Shown in pieces: positions 46,830 to 54,626 of a DNA stretch of 64,000 bases. The stretch spans positions 124,001 through 188,000 of the forward strand of contig NZ_QHHQ01000006.1 in assembly GCF_003258595.1 (NCBI RefSeq). Reading direction: 5' to 3'. The notes beneath the pieces were generated by a model, which saw only the letters and a program-made list of their open reading frames with translations, had not been told where the DNA came from and ran no database searches. This DNA comes from Acuticoccus sediminis. GTDB lineage: Bacteria > Pseudomonadota > Alphaproteobacteria > Rhizobiales > Amorphaceae. Within the stretch, counting starts at the first letter, position 1. Every line of letters begins with the position of its first letter. A program made the position numbers and the translations under genes.

Positions 46830-47507
46830 ATGCGCACCCGGATCAAGATCTGCGGCATCGCCTCGCGCGAGGAGGCAGGGACGGCCATCTCGGCCGGGGC
46901 GGACGCGCTCGGCTTCGTGTCGCCGATGCCGGGCGGCACGGGGACGATCCCCGACGCGACGATCGCCGCGATCGCCGCCGACGTGCCGCCGCCGGTCGCG
47001 ACCGTGCTGCTGACGGCCGAGACCACCGCGGCCGCGATCTCCGACCACGTCCGCCGGACGCGAACCACGGCGGTGCAGATCGTCACCCACATCGACCCCG
47101 ACGAGGCCGCGCGCCTCGCCGAGCTGGAGCCGGCGGTGCGGCGGATCCAGGTGGTCCACGTCGAGGGACCGGAGGCGCTCGGCCTGCTGGCGCCATACGA
47201 GCCCCACGTCCACGCCTTCCTGCTCGATTCGGGCCGGCCCAGCCTCGACGCCACCGACCTCGGCGGCACGGGGCGGACCCACGACTGGACGGTGAGCGCG
47301 CGCATCGTCGCGGCGAGCGCGCGGCCGGTGTTCCTCGCCGGGGGCCTCAACGCCCGCAACGTGGGGGAGGCGATCGGCAGTGTCCGACCGTTCGGCGTCG
47401 ATCTCTACTCCGGCGTGCGGACCGGCACTCGGCTCGACCGGCACAAGCTCGCCGACTTCGTGAGGGCGGTGGGCGCGGGCACGAACGCGCGCGAGCGCGC
47501 CGCCTGA
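46830..47507 (+). CDS. TrpF-like (phosphoribosylanthranilate isomerase fold) protein
   Basis: 225 aa (beta/alpha)8 barrel. Seen: RIKICGIASREEA with catalytic-type C8, LLDSG with D133, GGTGRTHDW, FLAGGLNARNVGEAI (phosphate-binding loop) and GVDLYSGVR. However, the substrate-contacting F..(K/R)SPR motif of true TrpF after strand 2 is replaced by GFVSPMPGGTGTIPD. With no trp genes nearby and a position 63 bp after the Tm-1 fusion, a different isomerase/aldolase-like function on the transported compound is likelier than tryptophan synthesis. Confidence 0.78.
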   Translation: MRTRIKICGIASREEAGTAISAGADALGFVSPMPGGTGTIPDATIAAIAADVPPPVATVLLTAETTAAAISDHVRRTRTTAVQIVTHIDPDEAARLAELEPAVRRIQVVHVEGPEALGLLAPYEPHVHAFLLDSGRPSLDATDLGGTGRTHDWTVSARIVAASARPVFLAGGLNARNVGEAIGSVRPFGVDLYSGVRTGTRLDRHKLADFVRAVGAGTNARERAA

Positions 47508-47564
47508 GCACGGCCCGCTCGCCCGTATTGACGACCGCGCGGCGGATCGACAAAGGTTTTGTCT

Positions 47565-48317
47565 ATGGATACTGCAGCCAAAGACTTGAGTCGCGTCGTC
47601 TACTTCACGACGTGGAAGTGCGCCTCCACCTTCCTTCTGCGCCTCTGCACGGACATCGCCCGGCATCGCGGGGTCCCGCTCTATACGGCAGGCGTGAAGG
47701 AGGGACGGATCAAGACCGCGGACATGGCGGCGCACCCGTTCTGGCAGGAGAAGGCGTTCGTGGCCGGTCCCGTCCGGCGCCGCATCTTCGCCCCGGCGGA
47801 CTTTCCGTTCGACCGCGTCGGCACCATCATCCACCTGCGCGACCCGAGGGACGTCCTCGTCTCGCTCTATTTCCATAAGCTCTACTCCATGCGCGACACG
47901 ATGCCGGGCCGCATCGGTCCGGAGGAGGTGCGGGCGTGGGAGGAGCGGGGGATCGACGACTTCGTCCTGTCGCACATCCACCAGTACCTCGCGGTCTACG
48001 ACGAGTATCTCGACCTGTCGCGCACCTATCAGGTACCGATCCTGACCTACGAGGAGCTCGTGACCTCAACCGCGACGTACCTCGCCAAGGTCGGCGCGCA
48101 TCTCGGTCTCGAGGACGACTTCGTCGCGACGCTGGTGGAGCGGCACACGAAGGCCTTCGCCCCGCGCGAGGAGTCGGCGGACCAGCACATCCGCAAGATC
48201 ACGCCGGGCGATCACCGCGAGAAGCTGCAGGAATCCACCATCCGCGCGCTGACGGAACGCTTCGGCGCATACTTCGACGCCGTGCCGCAGTTCGAACCGG
48301 CGGCCGCCGCCTCCTGA
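47565..48317 (+). CDS. Sulfotransferase-family protein
   Basis: 250 aa from ATG 47565 (AAAGG nine nt upstream); TTG 47559 is possible. The 5'-PAPS loop position is occupied by FTTWKCASTFLLRLC, and IIHLRDPRDVLVSLYFHKL matches the 3'-phosphate-binding motif (R-D-P-R/x-D...S). Cytosolic transfer of sulfate from PAPS to a hydroxylated acceptor, perhaps a glycan; substrate unknown. Stands alone between the transporter operon and the flotillin-like gene. Confidence 0.82.
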   Translation: MDTAAKDLSRVVYFTTWKCASTFLLRLCTDIARHRGVPLYTAGVKEGRIKTADMAAHPFWQEKAFVAGPVRRRIFAPADFPFDRVGTIIHLRDPRDVLVSLYFHKLYSMRDTMPGRIGPEEVRAWEERGIDDFVLSHIHQYLAVYDEYLDLSRTYQVPILTYEELVTSTATYLAKVGAHLGLEDDFVATLVERHTKAFAPREESADQHIRKITPGDHREKLQESTIRALTERFGAYFDAVPQFEPAAAAS

Positions 48318-48327
48318 CCCCGGCCCC

Positions 48328-48348
48328 GGCGCCGGCCCGCCCGGCGCC
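48328..48348. terminator. Hairpin after the sulfotransferase gene
   Basis: Perfect 8-bp stem GGCGCCGG (48328-48335) and CCGGCGCC (48341-48348), 5-nt loop, 10 nt after the stop. No T-tract. Confidence 0.4.
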
Positions 48349-48521
48349 CTGCCGTCCCGCGGCACGCCCGGTCCGGCCGCCGCGCGAATACCGGGCGCCC
48401 GCCGCGCCGCGGCACTGATCAGGGCGTCTGGTCTTCCGCCCAAAATCAGACCCACTGCAACGCACGGTTCCCAAAACCGCGTCACCATGTCCGGCAAAAT
48501 AAACCGGGAGTGACGCGCATC

Positions 48522-51500
48522 ATGACAGGGGAACTCATCGGCGAGCTCATCTTGTGGCTCGTCCTGGCCGTCATCGTCATCTTCGTCGTCTACTGGGTGA
48601 TGAACTGGCTCTACCGCCGGTCCACCAAGGAACACGCGTACGTGCGGACCGGCTTCCTCGGTGAAAAGGTCGTCATCGACGGCGGCGCCTTCGTCTGGCC
48701 CATCATCCACGACATCACGCCCGTCGCGATGCACACCCTGCCGCTCGACGTCACGCGTGAGCGCGAGCACGCCCTCATCACCAAGGACCGGATGCGCGTG
48801 GACGTCGAGGCGGAGTTCTACGTCCGCGTCCGTCCGGAGCGCGCCGCGGTCTCCCGCGCGGCCTCCACGCTGGGCCGGCGCACGCTGGAGCCGGAGCGGC
48901 TGCAGCCGCTGCTGGCGGGCAAGTTCGAGTCCGCGCTGCGCATCGCCGCCGCCGAGATGGCGATGGGCGACATCCACGAGCAGCGCGGCACCTACGTGAA
49001 GCGCGTCAAGGAGCTCGCGCAGGAATCGCTGGAGCAGAACGGCCTGGAGCTGGAATCGGTCGCCATCAAGGACATCGACCAGACCGCGCTCGAGTACTTC
49101 AACCCCTCCAACCGCTTCGACGCCGAGGGTCTCACCGCCCTGATCCGCGAGATCGAGGAGCGGCGCACGCTGCGCAACGAGATCGAGCAGGCGTCCATGA
49201 CGCGGATCCGCACGCGCAACCTGGAGGCGGAGAAGGACGCCCTCGCGATCGAGCGCGACTCCGAGCAGGCGCGCCTCGAGCAGGAGCGCGAGATCGAGTT
49301 CCGCCGAGCCCAGCAGCGCGCCGAGATCGCCCGCGAGCGGGCCGAGCGGCAGACCGACGCCGAGCGCGCCGAAATCACCGCGCGCGAGACGATCGAGCTG
49401 GCGCGCATCGCCAACGACCAGTCCATCGCCGAGGTGCGGATCCAGTCCGAAAGGGAGATCCGTCAGCGCGAGATCGACCGCCAGCGCGCCCTCGACAGCG
49501 CCGAGATCTCCGCCCGGCGCGACACCGAGACCGCCCGCATCGAGCAGGAGCGGGCGGTGTCGGAATCGCGGATCATCAACGAGCAGGACATCGAGGCGCG
49601 CGAGATCGCCCGCCGCCGCACCATCGACGAGACCGAGATCGCCGCGCGCGAGGCCACCGATCGCGCCCGCATCGAGCAGGAGCGCGCCGTCGCCGAGGCC
49701 CGGATCGCCAGCGACGAGGCGACCCGTGCCCGCGAGATCGCCCGCCAGAAGCTCCTGGAAGCGGCCGAGATCGCCGCCCGGGAGGAGACCGAGAAGGCCC
49801 GCATCCTCCAGGATCAGGCGATCGTCGACGCGCGCATCGCCAGCGAGGAGGGGATTCGCCGCCGCGAGATCGCCCGCACCCGCGCCGTGGACGAGGCCGA
49901 GATCGAGGCGCGCGAGACCGTCGAGAAGATGCGCATCGCCGAGGCCGCCGCGACGTCCGAGGAGCGCATCGTCACCGACCGCCGCGTGCGGGAGCTGGAG
50001 ATCGCCCGCCAAGAAGCGGTGGAGGCGGCCGAGATCGCCGCCCGGCAGGCCGTCGAGGCGGCGCAGATCGCCCGGGACAAGGCGATCGCCGCCGACCGCA
50101 TCGCCTACGAGCAGGACGTGCGCGAGCGTGAGATCGCCCGGAGCCGCGCCGTCGACCAGGCGGACATCTCCGCCCGCAGGACCGTCGAGGAGGCGCGCAT
50201 CACCACCGACGCCCGGATCGACGAGGCCCGCATCTCCGCCCGCGAGGAGGTCGCCATCAACCAGACCGCGTCGGAGGAGCGGACCGAGACCGCCCGCATC
50301 TCGCTCACCAAGATCCTGCGCGCCGAGCGGATCGCGGCCGAGCAGGACGCCTCCGAGCGCGAGATCAGCAGCGGCGCGGCCCTCGAAGCGGCCGACATCC
50401 GCCGCCGCGAGTCGACCGAGCGCCAGCGCATCGAGATGGAACTCGGCCTCGAGATGGAGCGGATCGCCGCCAGCCAGGAGCGCGAGGTCTCCGACATCGA
50501 CCGCAAGCGCATGGTGGAAGAGGCCGAGGAGGCCCGGGTCATCGAACTCGCGACCAAGCGGACCGAACGGGCCGCGGCCGAAGCCCGCGTCAAGCGCGCC
50601 GAGATCGAGGCGGGTCGTGACGTGGAGAAGACCGGGATCGAGCGGGAGAAGGTCATCGACGCCGCCAGGCTGGAGCGGCGCCGCGCGACCGAGCAGCTCG
50701 AGATCGCCCGCGTCCAGGCGCTGCGTGAGGCCGAGATCGCCTCGACGGAGGACATCGAGCGCGCCCGCATCGCCTCCGAGCGGGGTCTCGACGAGGCCCG
50801 CATCGGCCACGAGACGGAGCGGCGCCGCCGCGAGGTCGCCCGCGAGCGCGACGTCGAGATGGCGCAGATGGAGAAGGCCATCACCCTCTACGCCAAGTCG
50901 CTGGAGGAGAGCGCGGCGCGCATCGCCGCCGACAACGAGCTCGCCCGCGCCGCGGAGGCCGAGGAGCGCGTCAAGACGGTGCGCCAGACCGAGGAGGCGC
51001 AGCGCCGCAAGACCATCGACGTGCTGATGGCCGAGAAGGCCGCGCAGGAGGCGCGCCACGCCGCCGACGCGGAGAAGGTGCGCACCGCCGTGGAGGCCGA
51101 GGCGCAGAAGCTCATCAACGAGGCCGAGAACGTCCTCTCCGACGGCGCCCGCGCGTCCGTCTTCCGCCGCCGCCTGCTGGAGCGGATCGAGGGCATCGTC
51201 GCCGCGTCCGTCAAGCCGATGGAGAAGATCTCCGACATCCGCATCGTCCAGCTCGACGGGGCGAACGGATACGGCCATGGCGGCGAGGGCGGCCGGCAGA
51301 ATGCCACCGACGAGGTGATCAACTCGGCGCTGCGCTACCGCATGCAGGCGCCGCTGGTGGATTCGCTGCTCGCCGACATCGGCATCGAGGGCGGAACGCT
51401 CGCCAAGATGCCGGGCCTCATCCGCGAGGCAAGCGACATGCAGCGCATCGCCCGCGAGTCCGGCGGCGGTGGCGGCTCGGGCAGCTCCGGCGGCGAGAAG

Positions 51501-51536
51501 GGCGACAGGGGCTCCAAAGAGCCGAAGGGAGCGTGA
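48522..51536 (+). CDS. Very long flotillin-like SPFH protein with expanded coiled-coil repeats
   Basis: 1004 aa from ATG 48522; GTG 48510 is the frame limit. One N-terminal TM helix (residues 8-30, LILWLVLAVIVIFVVYWVM), then an SPFH/band-7 domain to about 240: KEHAYVRTGFLGEKVVIDGGAFVWPIIHDI, LDVTREREHALITKDRMRVDVEAEFYVRV and NGLELESVAIKDIDQT. From about 245 to 860 it is uninterrupted charged helix built on 11-residue units, including six in-register 44-residue repeats (283-546). The C-terminus (ALRYRMQAPLVDSLLADIG) and a Gly-rich tail follow. Typical flotillins are about 450-650 aa. Family knowledge: flotillins oligomerise at the inner face of ordered membrane domains. Directly followed by SRPBCC/methyltransferase genes, suggesting a scaffold for those or for the downstream hydroxylase (inference). 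Confidence 0.9.
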   Translation: MTGELIGELILWLVLAVIVIFVVYWVMNWLYRRSTKEHAYVRTGFLGEKVVIDGGAFVWPIIHDITPVAMHTLPLDVTREREHALITKDRMRVDVEAEFYVRVRPERAAVSRAASTLGRRTLEPERLQPLLAGKFESALRIAAAEMAMGDIHEQRGTYVKRVKELAQESLEQNGLELESVAIKDIDQTALEYFNPSNRFDAEGLTALIREIEERRTLRNEIEQASMTRIRTRNLEAEKDALAIERDSEQARLEQEREIEFRRAQQRAEIARERAERQTDAERAEITARETIELARIANDQSIAEVRIQSEREIRQREIDRQRALDSAEISARRDTETARIEQERAVSESRIINEQDIEAREIARRRTIDETEIAAREATDRARIEQERAVAEARIASDEATRAREIARQKLLEAAEIAAREETEKARILQDQAIVDARIASEEGIRRREIARTRAVDEAEIEARETVEKMRIAEAAATSEERIVTDRRVRELEIARQEAVEAAEIAARQAVEAAQIARDKAIAADRIAYEQDVREREIARSRAVDQADISARRTVEEARITTDARIDEARISAREEVAINQTASEERTETARISLTKILRAERIAAEQDASEREISSGAALEAADIRRRESTERQRIEMELGLEMERIAASQEREVSDIDRKRMVEEAEEARVIELATKRTERAAAEARVKRAEIEAGRDVEKTGIEREKVIDAARLERRRATEQLEIARVQALREAEIASTEDIERARIASERGLDEARIGHETERRRREVARERDVEMAQMEKAITLYAKSLEESAARIAADNELARAAEAEERVKTVRQTEEAQRRKTIDVLMAEKAAQEARHAADAEKVRTAVEAEAQKLINEAENVLSDGARASVFRRRLLERIEGIVAASVKPMEKISDIRIVQLDGANGYGHGGEGGRQNATDEVINSALRYRMQAPLVDSLLADIGIEGGTLAKMPGLIREASDMQRIARESGGGGGSGSSGGEKGDRGSKEPKGA
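49368..50159 (+). repeat. Six tandem 132-bp (44-residue) hendecad repeats in the flotillin-like gene
   Basis: Units begin at 49368, 49500, 49632, 49764, 49896 and 50028 with exact 132-bp period and no gaps; a seventh, decaying unit starts at 50160. Each encodes four 11-residue blocks of the form (A/T)EIxARxxxEx, ARIxxExAxxE, xRIxxExxxRx, REIARxRxxDE. Isoleucine at position 3 of each block defines the 11-residue period expected for a right-handed coiled coil. Confidence 0.88.
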
Positions 51537-51537
51537 C

Positions 51538-51975
51538 GTGCCGCGCGTCTACGTCTCCAGCGTGATCAATGCGCCCGCGCCCGAGGTCTGGGCACGGGTG
51601 CGGGACTTCAACGCGCTGCCGCGCTGGCACCCGCGCATCCGCGAGAGCCGCATCGAGGACGGCCTGCCGTCCGACAAGATCGGCTGCGTGCGTGACTTCC
51701 GCCTGCAGAACGGCGACCGGCTGCGCGAGAAGCTCCTCGGCCTTTCCGACTACGACATGTTCTGCACCTACGCGATCCTCGAGAGCCCGATGCCGCTGAC
51801 GGACTATGTCGCCACGCTCCGGATCACCCCGATTACCGACGGCGACCGAACTTTCGCCGAATGGTCGGCGGATTTTGAGTGCGCCGAAGACGACGTGGAC
51901 GACCTCGTGAGCGGTATCGGGACCAACGTGTTCCAAGGGGGCTTCGACGCTCTGAAGCGGCACTTCACGCGCTGA
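51538..51975 (+). CDS. SRPBCC-family protein (polyketide cyclase/START-like), copy 1
   Basis: 145 aa from GTG 51538, one base after the flotillin-like stop, with GAAGGGAG upstream. Seen: RVYVSSVINAPAPEVWARVRDFNALPRWHP, KIGCVRDFRL.NGD.LREKLL, then LRITPITDGDRTFAEWSADFE. This is the helix-grip fold of small hydrophobic-ligand-binding proteins. Clear paralogue of the gene at 52834 (shared WA.VRDFN...RWHP, DK.G.VR.F, LREQLL/LREKLL, TDGD.TF). Ligand unknown. Confidence 0.85.
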   Translation: MPRVYVSSVINAPAPEVWARVRDFNALPRWHPRIRESRIEDGLPSDKIGCVRDFRLQNGDRLREKLLGLSDYDMFCTYAILESPMPLTDYVATLRITPITDGDRTFAEWSADFECAEDDVDDLVSGIGTNVFQGGFDALKRHFTR

Positions 51976-51995
51976 GGAAGGCGGAGGAAAGCGCC

Positions 51996-52805
51996 ATGGC
52001 CGACCCATTCCAGAACGTCTCGGACGCCGGACAGGAGCTGATCGACATCATGGTCGAAACGCTCGAGAACCGTGGCGCCGATCCGCAGATGGTACCCGTC
52101 ATCGACGCCTATCTGGATGATCTGACGGTCGCCCCGGGGGCCCGGATCGTCGAGATCGGGGCCGGGACGGGTCCCGTGTCGCGTCGCATCGCCGACCGCT
52201 TCCCCGACGCCTCGGTGCTCGGCGTCGAGCCCTCGCCGGAGCTGGTGGCGGAGGCCGACAAGCGGGTCGGCGGCCGGGCCAACCTCGCCTTCGCCGTCGG
52301 CAGCGGCGACCGCCTCGCCGAGGTGGACGGCGGCATCGATATCGCGGTGCAGCACACGGTGCTCTCCCACGTGCCGGACCCTGCTGTCCTGGTGGCGGAG
52401 GCCGCACGCGTCCTGAAGCCGGGCGGCAGGCTCGTCATCTGCGACGCGGACTTCTCCAAGCAGTCCGCCGGCGCGTTCGAGGACGACCCGCTGCAGGCCT
52501 GCTTCGACCTCTTCAGGAAGACGTTCGTGACCGACGCCTTCCTCGCGGCGAAGCTGCCGCGCCTGATCGCGGACGCCGGGCTCACTCTCGACATCTTCCG
52601 CGTTGCCAACCGCCTCACGCTGACCGGACCCGGCGTCCTCGGGCCGGTGCGGATGGCGACGAAGTACATGCTCGACAACGGCATGATCGGAGAGCCGCTC
52701 GCCGTTGCGCTCGTCGGCGAGTACGAGCGGCGCGACAGAGACGGCACGCTCTACGCGCTGACACCGTTCGTGACCGCCATCTCCACCAGGCCGAGGGCGA
52801 CATGA
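51996..52805 (+). CDS. Class I SAM-dependent methyltransferase
   Basis: 269 aa from ATG 51996 with GGAGG upstream. Motif I VEIGAGTGPVSRRIAD, motif II VLGVEPSPELVAEAD, then IAVQHTVLSHVPDPAVLVAEAARVLKPGGRLVICD. Typical Methyltransf_11/25 domain; substrate unknown. It lies between two paralogous SRPBCC genes (20-bp and 28-bp gaps), so the three are almost certainly cotranscribed with the flotillin-like gene. Confidence 0.88.
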   Translation: MADPFQNVSDAGQELIDIMVETLENRGADPQMVPVIDAYLDDLTVAPGARIVEIGAGTGPVSRRIADRFPDASVLGVEPSPELVAEADKRVGGRANLAFAVGSGDRLAEVDGGIDIAVQHTVLSHVPDPAVLVAEAARVLKPGGRLVICDADFSKQSAGAFEDDPLQACFDLFRKTFVTDAFLAAKLPRLIADAGLTLDIFRVANRLTLTGPGVLGPVRMATKYMLDNGMIGEPLAVALVGEYERRDRDGTLYALTPFVTAISTRPRAT

Positions 52806-52833
52806 GCGGCACTGGCAGGGACGGGCGGCCGGC

Positions 52834-53283
52834 ATGGTGAAGATCGTCACCTCGACCGTCATCGACGCGCCGATCGAGGCGGTGTGGGCGGTCGTGCGCG
52901 ACTTCAACGGGCACGACCGCTGGCACCCGGCGGTCGCCGACTCGGTCATGGAGCGCGGCGCGCCGACGGACAAGGTCGGCGGCGTGCGGCGCTTCCACCT
53001 CGCCGACGGGGCGGAACTGCGCGAGCAACTCCTGGCGCTCGACGATGCCGAGATGACGATGAGCTACTGCCTGCTCGACACGCCGGTGCCGCTCTTCAAC
53101 TACGTCGCCCACTGCCGGCTGCTGCCGGTCACCGACGGCGACATGACCTTCTGGCACTGGGAGTCGCGCTTCGACACGCCCCGGGGCCGCGAGAGCGAAC
53201 TGAAAACCATGGTCACCAACGACATCTACTACGCCGGCATGAACGCGGTGCGCGCGTTCGTCGGCGAGCGGGGGGGCGCATGA
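52834..53283 (+). CDS. SRPBCC-family protein, copy 2
   Basis: 149 aa. KIVTSTVIDAPIEAVWAVVRDFNGHDRWHP, TDKVGGVRRFHLADGAELREQLL and LLPVTDGDMTFWHWESRFDTP match copy 1 throughout. Same fold and probably related ligand. Duplicated SRPBCC genes around a methyltransferase next to a molybdenum hydroxylase suggest chaperone-like or substrate-carrier roles as with CoxG (inference). Confidence 0.85.
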   Translation: MVKIVTSTVIDAPIEAVWAVVRDFNGHDRWHPAVADSVMERGAPTDKVGGVRRFHLADGAELREQLLALDDAEMTMSYCLLDTPVPLFNYVAHCRLLPVTDGDMTFWHWESRFDTPRGRESELKTMVTNDIYYAGMNAVRAFVGERGGA

Positions 53284-53344
53284 GCCGACCGACGACCCGA
53301 CCGGGCACACCGCCCCGTCACGTGCGCGCATCGGAGGCACGGCC

Positions 53345-54133
53345 ATGCCGGTGAGCGTCGCCACCTACGCCTCGCTCGCCGAGGCGGGCCGGGCCTTCGC
53401 GGACCGCCGCACCGCCCGCGTCTACTCGGGCGGCACCATCGTCATGCGCGCGGTCAACGAGGGGGACACCTCGTTCGACACGCTCATCCGCATCACCGAC
53501 CGCGCCTACACGGAGATTGCCGTCGGCAGCGAGGTGCGGCTGGGCGGCGGCGTCACCATGGGCGCGATCGCCGCCCACCGCGACCTCGCCTTCCTGGCGC
53601 CCGTCGCACGGGTCATCGGCGGGCCGCAGGTCCGGTCCGTGGCGACGGTGGCGGGCAACCTCTTCGCCCCGGCGCCCTACGGCGACCTCGCGGGCGCGCT
53701 CATGGCCCTCGGCGCGCAGGCCGAGCTGGCCGGCGGTGGCCGCGTCGCGGTGGACGAGCTGGTGCGGGGCGGGGGGAGCCGCGCCCTCGTCGCTGCGGTC
53801 AACTTCCCGCGCCCGCAGGGGGAGCTGCGGTTCGCCAAGGTCTCCCGCGTCAGGCCGAAGGGCGTCGGGCTGATGTCGATCTCGGCGCTGCTGCCGCGCG
53901 GCGGCGGGGGCGGGGACGTGCGCATCGTCTTCAACGGGATGGGGCCGCACCCGGTCCGCGCCACGGCTGCCGAGCGGGCACTCTCGGGCCGGGCGGGCGA
54001 CCGGCAGGCGATCGAGCGGGCGGCGGCCAGCGCGGCGGAGGGCCTGTCGCCGGTCGACGACGCCCTCGCCTCCGCCTGGTACCGGCGCGAGGTCGCGGGC
54101 GTTCACCTCAAGCGTCTCCTGGAGGCCCGGTAA
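53345..54133 (+). CDS. Molybdenum hydroxylase FAD subunit (CoxM-like)
   Basis: 262 aa. VAO/PCMH-type FAD domain: YSGGTIVMRAVN, then VRLGGGVTMGAIAAH and VIGGPQVRSVATVAGNLFAPAPYGDL (the second FAD motif), with the CO_deh_flav C-terminal domain after about 165. It takes electrons from the 2Fe-2S subunit. Somewhat short for CoxM (usually about 285 aa). Its stop overlaps the small-subunit start (TAATG). Confidence 0.9.
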   Translation: MPVSVATYASLAEAGRAFADRRTARVYSGGTIVMRAVNEGDTSFDTLIRITDRAYTEIAVGSEVRLGGGVTMGAIAAHRDLAFLAPVARVIGGPQVRSVATVAGNLFAPAPYGDLAGALMALGAQAELAGGGRVAVDELVRGGGSRALVAAVNFPRPQGELRFAKVSRVRPKGVGLMSISALLPRGGGGGDVRIVFNGMGPHPVRATAAERALSGRAGDRQAIERAAASAAEGLSPVDDALASAWYRREVAGVHLKRLLEAR

Positions 54134-54621
54134 TGGCCAAGACACCCATCCGCTTCACGCACAACGGCGACGAGCGCGCGGTCTTCGTCGACGACGGGCA
54201 GAACCTCCTCGACATGCTGCGCCGCACCGCCGGCGACCTCACGCCCAAGTACGGCTGCGGGCAGGGCACCTGCGGCGCCTGCACCGTCCTCGTCGACGGC
54301 GAGCCGCAGCTCTCGTGCCTGACGCTCGCCGAGACGGTGGACGGGCGCGCGATCGACACCGTCGCCGGTCTCGGTAACGGCCGCCTCTCGCCGCTGCAGA
54401 AGGCCTTCATGGACAACTTCGCCGCCCAGTGCGGCTACTGCACCGACGGCATGCTGATGTCCGCCACCGCGCTCCTGAAGAAGAACCCGCGGCCGACGCG
54501 CGAGGAGGTGGTGGAGGCGATCTCCGGCAACCTCTGCCGCTGCACCGGCTACGAGGCGATCATCAACGCCGTCCTCGCCGCCGCCGGCGGCGCGGGCGCG
54601 GCGTCCGCGGGACGGAGGTAG
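54133..54621 (+). CDS. Molybdenum hydroxylase 2Fe-2S subunit (CoxS-like)
   Basis: 162 aa. N-terminal plant-type cluster: KYGCGQGTCGACTVLVDGE with the later LSC (four cysteines). C-terminal all-alpha cluster: AQCGYCTDGMLMSATALL and GNLCRCTGYEAIINAVL. Both 2Fe-2S sites are complete. Overlaps the FAD-subunit gene by 1 nt and precedes the large-subunit gene by 5 nt. Confidence 0.94.
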   Translation: MAKTPIRFTHNGDERAVFVDDGQNLLDMLRRTAGDLTPKYGCGQGTCGACTVLVDGEPQLSCLTLAETVDGRAIDTVAGLGNGRLSPLQKAFMDNFAAQCGYCTDGMLMSATALLKKNPRPTREEVVEAISGNLCRCTGYEAIINAVLAAAGGAGAASAGRR

Positions 54622-54626
54622 CGACG

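Noticed and set aside
48066-51278. 1070-codon minus-strand frame over the flotillin-like gene
   Set aside because: A shadow of the 132-bp repeats; the plus strand has the SPFH domain, TM helix and ribosome site.
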